A stretch of 64,000 nucleotides of DNA from Tetmemena sp. SeJ-2015 (Eukaryota; Ciliophora; Spirotrichea; Sporadotrichida; Oxytrichidae), in contig JAJKFJ010020792.1 in the NCBI GenBank assembly GCA_027382625.1, positions 1 to 64,000 of the forward strand. The letters run 5' to 3'. Position 1 is the first letter of the stretch. Every line of letters starts with the position of its first letter. A program made the translations under genes and the position numbers. The notes under the pieces are model-generated. The model did no database searches and had not been told where the DNA came from. It saw nothing but the letters and a program-made list of their open reading frames with translations. This document shows positions 44,501 to 55,442 of the stretch, one piece after another.

Positions 44501-46764
44501 GGCAGTTCTCAGCCTCAGCAACACCCTCAGTATCAGAACTGGACAAGGGAAAGGCAGCTGCTTTTTGAAGAGATATCTCTGTTGCGAAACCAAGTAGAAC
44601 TCTTCAACAAGAGCTACTCCCAGATTATGAATATCAGGCAGCAAGAACTCTCTCTACTCCAAAATGAGAGAGGTCAAATGCTAATCATTAATAATCAATA
44701 TGTATGTGAAATATATGTGAAATACTCTATTTTATATTAAGATAATGTTATTGATTTCACAAAATTTAAAAATAAATTAACTTTTAACGGAAGGTAGTTT
44801 AGATACTATTATATCCGAGAAACTATTGGAGATATCTCATTAAAGTTGTTGTTTTATAACAACTGCCAGCTGGAATATTGTATTTCATCACTCGTTCTTG
44901 TCGCTTCCTTCACCTTCTTATGCGTGTTCATTTAAACCTTCTATATTTTCATAAACCAATTTATTTCTTAGCTTCATCCTAACTCTATTCTGATTTTCTC
45001 CTTTCCTCCTCATTCAGTCCCCTCCATCGCACCTAATGGAGGCAGCAAGCCTGGAGGGTAGTTGAGTGGAATCTGTTGAGATTGAATTTTCTGCATGTTC
45101 CACGCATCGGAACTAATCCTGCTCCTTCTCCGGGAGTCAGATGGATTTTTATGGGACATCTCTGGAAATGGTATCTATTAAAATGGCTTTAATTCCAATA
45201 TTTCTTTATCCAAGTAACTGTTACTCTAGACCCATAAGAAGACAATTGCCCAAATAATGATTAGTAATATCCAAAGGTTATTAGGCATACTTCTACTGTC
45301 CACAACTATTTCTCTAGCTCAGATATTCATCAAGGCAATGGAATCATTATAATGTTTGGCTACAAAACCAATCAGGAATTCTTGCCAATTGAGTGTTATT
45401 ATAATTATTATGGTATCTAGATAGTTCACTTTGATAAAAATGGAGTCCAATTCTGGGGTCTGTCTGCACTTGACTTTACTCCACAAAGTTCTTAATCGAT
45501 CGATAGCTAATCGGTCCAAAATAAACAGGAATCTATCATTGATAAGATTGCTTCTGTGTTGTCACTGAATGAAAAGGGTTTGGGAGATATTCCAGGAACT
45601 AAAATTTATATATTGAATTAAAAGAGATTCGCAAATATGACCTTGGTATCAGTCTCCAGTCGCAGCTGTGAGTTGTAATAAAACAATAACTTTAATGAGA
45701 TATCTCCAATCGTCTCCCGGATATAGTATTTAAACTACCTTCCGTTAAAGTTAATTTATTTTAAAATTTTGCGAAATCAATAGCATTATCTTAATACCAT
45801 CTAGGATTAACTGAAGGAATCCCTGACTGAATATGATAGACTAGACCGGAGTTTGAAACAGATGGCTTCAAGAAAGGAGGAGCTACTCCTAGTCAATGAA
45901 AGTGAAGCAGTAAAGGATTTGCAGCTGCAGAATAGTTATCTTCAAGCTAAGATTAGTGAGTTGGGTCGACTACAGTAAGATGAGCTTGTGCAGTTGACTC
46001 TTAATTTTGAAACCAAGGTACTGGAACTTAAAGAGAAAGAAGCCTCTAAGGATTTCATTATAAGCAAGCTCTAAAGAGAATTGGAGGTAGCTCAAAGTGA
46101 CTATCAGATCTACACTCTAAGAAATGATCATGAGAAAATTAATTGCATTTCTTAATGGATTTATTTAATGATCAGACTGTGTCTTTGATGAGGCAAGAGA
46201 TTGAGCGGCTGAGGAAGTTTGCCAACGTGAGATAGCAGGAAACTTAGGTAGAGAGGCAAAAAGCAGTAGCTAAATAAAGAAGATGAAAGATGCTATAAAA
46301 GAAAAGGACAAAGAAGTATCGCAAGTTAAGTAGGACAAGTATTCTCGCTATCTCAAGCTTCTCAACAATGCATTAAATGTAAGTGTAACTTATATGAGAT
46401 TAAATATCCATCAGGATTATCTAATAGTGGAATTTCCTAGTAAAATCAATAACAACTTGAAATTACAAACTCTGAAAGTCAGATACTACAAAAGTAAAAC
46501 AAAAGCTATGGCCTCAACAAAAATCAATCTTTAACTTCAAACAAAAAATTATTTTTTGTGTTAAATTAATCTTAGATTTCACAATCTCAATAATTCGGCA
46601 ATTAAAGTCAGCGAGCTCTATATGGCTAAAACGGTTCAAGTTAGTAGCTATTTGCAAATGCAAACAGTTCTTAACATTTGAACTTAAACAATCCCTCCTC
46701 GTAAAGCCAGCTCTTTAACTAAAATTCAACACTAAGTCTCGGAGGAAAAAAGTTTAATCTATGA
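41547..46764 (+). CDS. Long coiled-coil protein (uncharacterised), split by IESs and a TIR element
   Basis: ATG 41547, MDLNQLSTGTFGQNNHASSF. From about 41690 to 46330 the translation is almost continuous Glu/Gln/Lys/Leu heptad sequence (for example LESQESYIQELESKNKQLKD, LQQEYR-type repeats and LERKNMQDQLKQAV), interrupted by Gln/Ser-rich linkers. The end is Asn/Gln/Ser-rich (NSSQHLNLNNPSSQSQLFNQ) at TGA 46762-46764. No motor, kinase or membrane motif is visible. Such proteins in ciliates often belong to the basal body or cortical skeleton, but that is inference. Interruptions are the 19-bp IES at 43092-43115, the 1.06-kb TIR element at 44735-45796, and several unplaced IESs (41850-41900, 43340-43380, 44090-44110, 44400-44475, 46140-46160, 46370-46440). 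The joined product would be about 1400 residues or more. Confidence 0.72.
43092..43115 (+). other. 19-bp IES in the coiled-coil gene, pointer AGTTA
   Basis: AGTTA at 43092-43096 and 43111-43115, with 19 bp removed. Without removal the frame hits TGA; with it the coiled coil reads LKQAVKAAGDREQMLEKE. Confidence 0.9.
44735..45796. mobile_element. 1.06-kb terminal-inverted-repeat element inside the coiled-coil gene
   Basis: The left end (from TATTAAGATAATGTTATTG, 44735) and right end (complement of ...AATAGCATTATCTTAATA, to 45796) are inverted copies of about 130 bp with several differences. TAACGGAAGGTAGTTTA and GGAGATATCTCATTAAAGTT are shared exactly. TA flanks both ends. Coiled-coil coding DNA lies on each side, so the whole element must be removed with the DNA-rearrangement machinery for that gene to work. 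No transposase motif is present, so it is a non-autonomous element or element-derived IES. It encloses the small gene described below. Confidence 0.85.
45010..45288 (-). CDS. Small predicted membrane protein encoded inside the TIR element
   Basis: ATG 45288-45286 to TGA 45012-45010, 92 residues. It starts MPNNLWILLIIIWAIVFLWV, a strong single membrane-spanning segment. A polar region follows with a helix (DKEILELKPF), an arginine cluster (PSDSRRRSRISSDAW) and a Pro/Leu-rich end (PLNYPPGLLPPLGAMEGTE). A hydrophobic N-terminus with a basic Ser/Arg stretch is consistent with a tail-facing membrane peptide. No family is recognised. The composition is protein-like and the frame has a clean start and stop. 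However, a plus-strand frame over 45205-45685 (MFGYKTNQEFLPIECYYNYY and onward) is also open and partly overlaps, so coding status needs care. It is probably a germline-limited gene carried by the element. Confidence 0.55.
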
Positions 46765-47496
46765 AATTTAAATTGCTTAGAAGAAAATGATTTAAATATT
46801 CTTAATTATCTTATTTGATTTCAGCGATTTCTCTTTTTAATTTATGAGTGTGATTTTTGTTCTAGAATGGTGGAAGGGTGCTTAGTTGTTTGACTCGAAT
46901 CCATTGTAATGACTCTTAAAGTGAGATATTTAAAATATATTTGAGAGATTGAGATAATGAATGATTTAAACGCCTGCCAGTATTATGAAGAATATTCAAA
47001 TATCTGGGCTCTCTTCTATTCTCTTTAGATTATAATTAGCTGTGACTTAATATCATAATCTCGTCGGCCTCCCTCGCTATCTTAGATACTATTAGGTATT
47101 GGATAATTTAGTTTTATTTGCAAGGTCGTCGCAAACTAGCAATAATACATAACAGAATTAATTTAAAATCAATTTTTGTTAAAGTAATTAAGAGGGTTGC
47201 AAATTTAAGGCAGTTGAAATTATTTTGCACACCTGGATATGTATCTAATTCAATTTCTAATAAAAAAATAATGTGAATTTCAAGATATTATCCAAAGCAC
47301 CTCATCTGCTTTTTCATTTAAACTTGGATTGCTTATAACAAGCAAAAGCTACAGGGGTATGAATTCTTTATTTTTGATAGATATAATTGATATAATTTTA
47401 TCAATTATATATAATTCACCATTTTCCTTTACATCTAATTTAGATTCATTTTACAATAAAATGCTAGCAATATTTACTTAATCAATAACTTTAAAA
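46765..47496. other. AT-rich spacer, no gene recognised
   Basis: Between the coiled-coil gene and the J-domain gene. No motif was seen. Confidence 0.4.
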
Positions 47497-50400
47497 ATGT
47501 CAACCACCCCTTTCGCCACCGCCGCCACTTCTAACGCCAACTCAAATGCCCATTCCCAGAAACACACAACCGCTTCTGCAACCAGCTCAAACGCCAACAC
47601 ACCCAACATTTTCAACCAAGCCAACTCCAGTGCTCACATTCAGCAACTCCTCGCCCAAGCCAACGCTAAAAATCTAAATGGATCCGCAAAGCCCACTACT
47701 GCCAGCGCACTACAGAACACCTCTTCATCTATCCTTTCCTTCAAGCCTAAGAACTTTCTATTATAATATGCTTTTCTATAATTCAACTTCAAAAATTAAA
47801 GCTCAAACCAGAATAACTCCTCCAAGACTATTTCTTATCTAAAATTAAATCAATTTTTATATAACTTTATAAGCGTTCAATTTATTTTTAAGACTACTAC
47901 TGAAAACTCAATCTTCGCGCAAGATTCACAAATTGGTCTAAAGACAACCAAAAATCTTGATAAATCTTCTACCAAAGCATATATGTGTATTGTATTACTT
48001 TGAGATCTATGTTATTTTATAGCAAGAAAGCCTAGACAATACATCGTTGTCGAAAATATGGAGCGAAGAAATTCTGAGACACGTAACATCAATGATTCCA
48101 GAAAGATTACAAAATAAAATTATAATTATCTTCTATCTTCATTTTTAAGACTGAAACTAAACGCTCGGAGGTTATCATAGAGCCTCTAGACTCTACCTCC
48201 GTTAGTTCTAACACAAATGAGCAAGGCAACTCTACTTCTATTGGCTCCCACAATCTGTCACCAAGTGCCAGAGAGGAAAGAGGAGTTAGCTTCTGCGATA
48301 CTATTTCATCTTCTAAGAGCAGTGGCAGAGTTAGCAACTCTACCAACTCTATCATTCTAGACGACGGCTCTTCTGATGCTGGCATAAGCAGCCAGGAGGA
48401 TGAGTTCGAGAGAGGAGCTCATTGTTCTAGCGCAATGGACGATGAAGACTTTGACTACAAAATTAAGTGGTTCTTCGATCGTGTCGAACAATAGGAGCAA
48501 GAGGAGGCTAACAAATCAGTCTCATCATTTAAATTTTCAACTTAAAAATAGAGTGAAGATATATTCATCAACATTTTATTGCCTTAGATTTAATAAAACT
48601 TTGGGTAAAAAAATGCTATCTCACTTATTTCAAGAGTTTCTATTGAGAAATTAGAAACTTTCTATAAATGTGGATTAAAATATTTTAAAGCAAGTCTCAA
48701 CTATTCCTGTTTACACTGAAGGTGACCTTTCAATAGACGATGGTCAGAAATGCTTGGGACTAGACTAAGAGCACTCCTTTACAAGCTCTAACTTTTCAAA
48801 ACACCCGATCGAGTCTGACTCTCACTCTACTAATGAGGATTCAGCCTCAAGCGACGAGAAATCCCTCCTCGGAAAGCGTATTCGCAAACCAACTATTGAA
48901 ATAACAGAAGTTGCTGATGATTGTGAAAGAGTTGAGAGAGATCTCTCAGCCAAGGATGTTACAGATAGCAGAGTTGGGTACAAGAGACCTAGAGCAAGCA
49001 GCCATATTGTTGACTCAAGCCCTTCTACTTTAGGCAATAAATAAGGATCCTCTCAAGATTAAGATGGTAAGTTCAAATTTCAATTCTAAATTTTTCGAAA
49101 CAGCCTAAACTCTATCTCTCGATCAATACTTCTCTGTGTGAGATAACACGCTAAAGATGAGGGAGATATCCTCACCCTCTTTATAAATAAGGATTTGCAG
49201 CTTTTTTGCTAAAATAAGGATATTTGGGAAATAAGCGAATCTTTCTTATAAGGAAGGATCCTATAAAATTTCAAATACTTTCTAAAATTGACATCTAATC
49301 GTTAATTTTCTATAGGTTCAGTTAAAAATCAAGCCTTATTTGAGAGTATCTTCCCTCAATTTGCTGGAAAAGACTTTGACTACAGAACTACTACTACCTC
49401 AAACAGAAAGAGAGACCTTAAGCATAAATCCAAATTTGCTTAAAGCCTCTGGACTCCCGATGTACCTACTCAAAAGGATTCATCAACCCTCCTCTAGAAT
49501 GGATCTAAAATCCAAAAAGGATCCAAAACTCCTGATGTCTGCTTCTCGAATGATAAAGAGACCTCTTCTATAAAGGCCTCCTCCAATACTTGCTCTGAGG
49601 CTGAACTCTTTGAGAAGGCCTAACTCCTCGCTAAAAAGTATAAGGGAGAGTGTCTTCAATCTAGCTTCAGCGTCTCCAAGGGAAAGAACTCATTCAAGAT
49701 CAGATGCCTTAACGGACACACCTTCTTCCTGCCAGTCGACGTTCTTGAGAGTATTGATATTCATGTGCTTCCATCTAAGTCAGCTCAAAAGGACACTACT
49801 ACCACTCCCAGAATCTATGTCACCTCCAAGCCAGGATCTTCCTATGGCTGCGATGAGTGGTGCTATAAGTGCAAAAGCTTCTACCAATCCTGTCAGGAGA
49901 CTGCCACCCAACACCAACTTTAAGTTGTGGATGGTCTGTTCAATTCAAAGATTACTCTTAAGTGTGATAGAAGAGGTCATTCTATTAAGATTTCCTACAC
50001 TAAGAAGCTAAACAACCTATCTTGCAGTGATTGTCGCCGCGAAGAGCGCGAAGAATGGAAAGAGCAACTTAAGCAAGAGGAGCAAAGAAAGAATGAGTAT
50101 TATCAACGCCTTCAGAAGGAGATATTTGAATAAGCTAAGCGTGAGATGTAAGGAGGCTTCATTCCTACCTAAAACAGCACACCATCCTCATCTTCTCATC
50201 ATCATAACTCCTGGCAACATTCAGAGCATGGGGCATCTAGAGGAGGGCAAGGAGAGTTCAGAGGCACCAACAGTTTTAGTAGTTCATCATCCTCGTCCTC
50301 ACAGTCGAGAGGTTCTTATTGCACCGGCACTAATCAGCCTAATAATAATTGCATCAATTACTTCCAGCAACTTGAAGAGTAGATAAACCTTCAGGCCTAG

Positions 50401-50726
50401 AAACTTACCCTAGATTACCTTAAAAAGAATAAAGGCAGTAGTATTTGTGAAGAAAGTGAAAAGGTCTTTATTGTCTATAAGTACACACAAACACCGATAG
50501 ACGCACTTGTAGCGGGAATGTAAGTGGCATAATTATATCTAGAAGTCATATTCTAATCCTTCCATATAGGCAACAAATGATGCGTGAGCAAGCGATTCAG
50601 TACTTTAGGAGGCTGGCTAAGCTTTTGCACCCAGATAAGAATCAGCACCCCTTAGCTAAGGAGGCTTTCCAGAAGTTGTCTGAGGCTTTCTAAGCCGTCA
50701 GCGCTAATGGCAGAGCTGCGTGCTGA
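47497..50726 (+). CDS. Large Ser/Thr/Asp-rich protein with C-terminal J domain
   Basis: ATG 47497. The N-terminus is Ala/Thr/Asn/Ser-rich (MSTTPFATAATSNANSNAHS). Acidic Ser-rich stretches follow (STNSIILDDGSSDAGISSQE near 48340; SKHPIESDSHSTNEDSASSD near 48800). Then comes a Cys/His region: CLNGHTFFLPVDVL (about 49707), WCYKCKSFYQSCQ (about 49860) and LKCDRRGHSIKISYTKKL...CSDC (about 49955-50030), which suggests a zinc-binding or treble-clef module. After this are a Glu/Arg helix (RREEREEWKEQLKQEEQ), a Ser run, and finally AIQYFRRLAKLLHPDKNQHP (about 50599-50660) with EAFQKLSEAFQAV, a J domain carrying the HPD signature that stimulates Hsp70 ATPase. Placement of the J domain at the C-terminus is unusual. 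It ends at TGA 50724-50726. Frame changes near 47990-48140, 48540-48690 and 49060-49310 imply IESs. Confidence 0.75.
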
Positions 50727-50773
50727 TTCGCAAACTTTACCCTTGTCTGATTTGTTTGTGACCTTGACCGAGG

Positions 50774-51099
50774 ATGTCAGCAGTGACTGACGAAGCAGAT
50801 GCAATGCGATTTAGACTTTTCTCTGATAGAAGTGAAAACCACTCTTTTCTCTCATTCACAGGGATGAAGCACAAGTCCAGGTTTGGGCTCGTATTTAACA
50901 ACCCTCCGAGAGTTGGATGGATATACTCTCTCTGAGCATAAAATGGTTTTATGCTCAGGGGAGCCACCTAATTGTTGAAGGACTAAATGCGATATCCCAA
51001 TCGCTAGATAAGCGCTAAATTTCCTCTAGTGAGGCTTAAGATAGGCGTGGCTTAACTTTTTCAGAGGGGTCGAAGCTGCAGAGCGGAAGCAACGCCTGA
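50774..51099 (+). CDS. Small uncharacterised protein (strand uncertain)
   Basis: Plus-strand reading from ATG 50774: MSAVTDEADAMRFRLFSDRS, then a Gly/Pro segment FGLVFNNPPRVGWIYS, and, after removing a CTC-bounded segment at 50928-50956, QGSHLIVEGLNAISQSLDKR to TGA 51097-51099. The removed segment includes a perfect inverted repeat, CTGAGCATAAAA with TGG spacer, at 50932-50958. More plus-strand coding-like sequence continues (TSEGVSKQSYGTTPREVSQI near 51108-51180), so the gene may be longer. The opposite strand is also open here. No family is recognised. Confidence 0.4.
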
Positions 51100-51158
51100 A
51101 GCTTGCGCGACCTCTGAGGGAGTGAGCAAATAATCTTATGGGACAACTCCAAGAGAAG

Positions 51159-51600
51159 TCAGTTAAATTCTTGAGGAGCCCCATCTACAGATTAGGGAAT
51201 GTAACAACTGGGCATAAAAGTGAAACACCTCCTAAGTACAAAAATTACATCAAAATCTAAGAAATAGGAGCGAGACTTATTTTGACCAACTATATGGTGA
51301 GGATTATTCAAATGCAGACCTCTGAGTTCATAAGAAATTGAATTGACCTCTCAACATCGAGCAAATAAGTTGGGTCTAAGGAGATATTCATTATATAATC
51401 GAAGATGACCTTCAACTTTGGCTCTACAATAATCTCATAAGATAGAGCTTATAGAGATTTCTAGACCATTTTGTTGCGTGCATAATAGTCATTCGTTTTT
51501 GCTTGTATAGCCTTGTTTAGTTAATTCCCTAATATATTATATAATTACATTCTGTTTAAAGTCCCTCTTGCATTTTCGAGAATATGCTGGGTAGGGATTT
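51159..51600 (-). CDS. Small uncharacterised protein (strand uncertain)
   Basis: Minus-strand reading begins near 51575 (MQEGLQTE), uses a very short intron-like GTAATT...TTAG (about 51537-51556) and a CAAAA-bounded segment near 51490-51520. It then gives a helical block KMVQKSLQALSYEIIVEPKL followed by FDYIMNISLDPTYLLDVERS, and ends after a Ser/Arg/Phe-rich block near TGA 51161-51159. The plus strand is simultaneously open with protein-like sequence (NIEQISWVQGDIHYIIEDDL near 51356), so I cannot decide the strand. Confidence 0.35.
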
Positions 51601-51833
51601 TTAAACTTATACACAAGAGGAGAGATAAATTATTATCATTTCCCTTGCACAGTCAGTGTCGCTTTATTTTTAAATCATACCAGAGTTGTCAAAGATGCAC
51701 TAAAATGAAAAGTTTGATTAGTTTGCACAGATCTCAAATCTTATTTAAAATGCCTTGCATTCTATTTGAATCAATGAAATCATAAAAGAACAATTTAAAT
51801 ATAGGACTACAAATTGTTGGCATAAATTATTTT

Positions 51834-54760
51834 TCAATCAAACTTAGGATTGAAGTTATTTGAGGTTTTCTTTTTGCATTTCTCTACAAAGAAATCTAGA
51901 TCGTTATCTAATTTAGACGCGAGCTCCCTTATTTCTTAATTTTCACACTTAAGTGCTCTATCCCATCCTTGTGCAGTTAGAATTCTCTCAAACTGATTTT
52001 AAGTCAAGTTAATTATAATACAAGTAGTTATTGATCAATCATCATATCTATTTTTTCCATGCGTGATTCTCGTTCTATATCTACTTTATTGCTTACAGTT
52101 ATGCTCTTCGCCTGCACCAGTCTCTATAAAACTTGTCTTTTCAGGAATATAACTTACATCTTGAAACACTTTGAAAATATTGTTATATGCTTTGATAAAA
52201 TATTGTATGGATTAAAATGATATTGATATAAAATGATGCCAGTGTAAAGATGAGTCTCATATTTTGAATTCACTAGCTTCAAGCAATGAGCTAATACTGC
52301 TGGTGTATTTTCCATCGTGAGCACATCTAACTTCAAGTTGTCAGCAAACGTAGCCCCAAAGAAGTCATTCACAACGCTTAAGTCGTTTAGTCTAAGAAAT
52401 AGCTTTATTTTAAGATATCTGAGTGAAAAATAGAAATACAAATTATTCTTTTGCACTTACTGAGTTAAAGTATTGACTGCGCTGTTTACGTTACCTTGAG
52501 ACCACCACTTACTCAAAACTTTTAGGTTTTTCTGTCTTCTGTCCAGAATCTTATCCATAGTTTGGCTTTGTTTCATAGCTTCTTTTAAAATAAAGATGTG
52601 TTTATAATGTTACAACTTCCTGAATGATATCGATATCGTTTCCATTATAGAGTACTTCTTTAGGCTGTAGGAATTTGCCAATGTCAAGATTCAGAGGCTT
52701 ATCTATAGGGATCTCGTACAGCGAATGATAAGTTTGTTCTTGCAGTCATTCGCATTGCATCTTAGTCACTATTTATCTATAGAAGCACACAGATGTTGAA
52801 AAATAATTATTTTCTGTCACTGTTAGGTTTGAGTGTGGACTATCTGGAGGGATTATGGTTAGTGCATTTTGATTAGAAATTGGCTTCAAGCTTGGCATTC
52901 TTATTCTTAGCTTGATTGCTTTAAGAGGAAGAAATTATAGAATTGAAGTCATCTAGTGAATCAGTCAGTACTTTTGAGTTGCTCTAATTTTTTAGATCTT
53001 TAGCTTTCGAATCCGAGTCTATCAAATTAACAAATAATTCAAAATAATCTCAAGCAGAATATTTTGATAAACTCTCAAAGAAAAATTACCCAAATTTTAT
53101 GGGAAATTAAAATTTAAAAACACAAAAAAAGGAAAATCTATAAATTGATAAATAAAGATTTTTTTTCATTAAAGAACTATTTTAAATCAAAGGACTCTCG
53201 TAAACATACCTAACAAATTAAGGGACGATGAAAGCTTAACATACTCGTTCGAAGCTGGTTTATAAAAATTGGTTCCAGTGCCGTTGCCATTTGTTTTCAT
53301 GATGTTGAACCAATTACTTGCCAGAACGTTTGACCTTGGTGCGACCTTACTTGATTGAATATTCTCAATACTACAGTAAATTTTATACTCGCCCAATTAT
53401 GACTTACTATCAGTTAGTGATTTTTATCTATTGCTACATGCTTTGATTCACTTGAATCTTCTAAGTATTCAGATTAGTCTGGCTCTGTCTCCCTTGAACA
53501 GTTTATTTCATTCATGTTTAATTAAATTAATTTCTAACTTCATTCCAGTCTTATTCTAGTTGTAGAAGTCTAGATTATTGCCAGCATTTTGAATTTCCAG
53601 ATAAAGGAGGAAACTTGGAATTCATGTCTGAGGAGCTGATACTCATGACCACTTCATCATTCGGATCTTGGCATTGCAAATTTACCTCAGCAGGCCAATT
53701 TAAGATAAAGTAACACTTGAGCCTCCACTGTGCTACTCAGCAACTATAGTAATTTTAAATCCTAGCTGAAGTTGCTTACTAAAGAGGAAGTCCACGCTTG
53801 GCCTGAATGTCGAAAACTTAAGACTGAGGCTTCATAATTATATCTATCATCTAGGCTTGTTCGATGTCCCACACTTTTATGCTATCACTCATCCCAGCAA
53901 ATATTTTAAATGAATAGGTATTATAACTAAATACTACTTTGCCTTCATCAGTAAACCAAAACTTTTAAACTGGGGTGTTGTCACAAGGGGCTGTTTAACA
54001 AATCTAAAAGGAAAAGTAATGAAAGACCATGATTAATTTATACCATGCTTCCTTGCTCTATGTCCCAGTAGCGAATGAATCTATCCCCATACCCAGCTAC
54101 CAAAGACATCTCCTTTGGGTTAATTGCAACACTTGTCAATCCTGCAATATGATTAGCCCTCATTTAACTTATGCAGCGTCCACTCGGGTTCTCCCACATC
54201 TTTACAAATGTGTTTCTAAATTACTCAATTTTGATAATTATGTGTCTTAAGAGCCGCTTGCAACTACCCTCCCATCACATGAAATATCGACTGTGGTGAT
54301 TGGCTTGGAATGAGATTTGCAGGTCATCATGGATTTCTTAGCCCTGATATCCCAAACTTTGACATTTGTGTCTAGTGATCCAGACACTAAGTAGGGCCCA
54401 TCAAGTCTTCTTTGAGCTGCTAGGCAGTTAACCTAAGAGAGGTGCTCTTTAAAAGTGGTGCACACTATGAAAAAAAGTTGATTGGAAAAAAGAGAATGGT
54501 TTACCTTTTTAGGCTTCTATGTCCCACACTACAATTGTACCAGTTTAACTCCCAGCATAGACATACTACTCACCATAGGAAAAGCAGCAGCTCGTAATAT
54601 CAGAATTAAACCCATTGTATTGCTAAAGAGATGTATAAAATTAAGGAAAAAACTTATGCTTACAAGTATGGGAACGTTTGAGCCAAACGACCAAAGGTTT
54701 AAGAAAGCATTATCATCGCCAGTTACCATTAGCTAGTGAGTAGGTGCTAACCCTGCGCAT
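51834..54760 (-). CDS. KATNB1-like: Katanin p80 (WD40 regulatory subunit of microtubule-severing katanin)
   Basis: Minus strand. The WD40 propeller is recognisable blade by blade: MVTGDDNAFLNLWSFGSNVP (about 54729), a join across a 41-nt intron to LQYNGFNSDITSCCFSYGEQ and YVYAGSQTGTIVVWDIEA, then YLVSGSLDTNVKVWDIRAKK (about 54390), INPKEMSLVAGYGDRFIRYW (about 54120), and VFSYNTYSFKIFAGMSDSIKVWD (about 53930). After a long polar linker, the C-terminal con80 domain follows: LNDLSVVNDFFGATFADNLK and LAHCLKLVNSKYETHLYTGI (about 52390-52230), close to the vertebrate NDLSVVVDLLNIV...LLQSKYESYVQTG pattern. It then reads ILTAQGWDRALKCENQEIRE and ends KTSNNFNPKFD at TGA 51836-51834. It should target and regulate the p60 ATPase at cilia and the cortex. 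The 5' end (before blade 1) is lost in homopolymer-rich sequence near 54770-54900. Confidence 0.88.
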
Positions 54761-55442
54761 TTAAATTTTAAAAATTTAAAAAAAAAAATTTTAAAATTAG
54801 ATTTTTTTTAAAAGGATAACCCAAATTTTTTGGCATTAATAAATTTTATTCTTTTTTTAAAAAAAATTAAACCAAAATTTTAGATAAAATTAAAAAAATA
54901 TTACAGTATGCTAGCGAGAGAGCATCAACAGTATTTTTACCTTATCAAGAAGTTTAACAAGAGGGATGTAAGTAGAGGTTATTTTTTAATTACTCTTATT
55001 CTCGAATGAAGTATAATAAATTAAGTAACCCTTTAGAGAAACCAGCATGAAATAAATTGATGTAAATAACTTATATCCAATTCATTTTTATTGTCAAACA
55101 ACTAATTTTGATGCATTCCAGAGCGATTAAAATTTATTTTTATATAATAAAAACTTGCGCATTTAAACTTGCTTGATTTACTTTAGAATTCCTTAATTCT
55201 CTACACTAGAACTCTTTAGAAATTTGAATCTGAATAAATAAATGGAAGTAATCTATCATCAAATGAATTAAGCTCCTCTCCTTTCAGTCTTACTTTTCTT
55301 TCTCTCATTTGCTCTCATGTTTTAAATTTCAATAAATAATTTATTCTTTAAAAATTCATTTTTAACTTTTGGTTTGATAATATTAAATTTTTTATATTAT
55401 TTTTAATAAAATTTTTAAATAGAGATAAATATCATAATCATC
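54761..55442. other. AT-rich spacer with homopolymer noise
   Basis: 54770-54900 is A/T-run noise that obscures the katanin start. The rest shows no gene. Confidence 0.4.

Noticed and set aside
45205..45790. Reading the right TIR as coding because the frame stays open into the coiled coil
   Set aside because: The sequence is an inverted copy of the left TIR, so openness is likely coincidental in a code with a single stop codon.
50932..50958. Perfect hairpin as a transcription terminator
   Set aside because: Eukaryotic context, and it lies inside a probable IES within an open frame; no bacterial-type terminator is expected.
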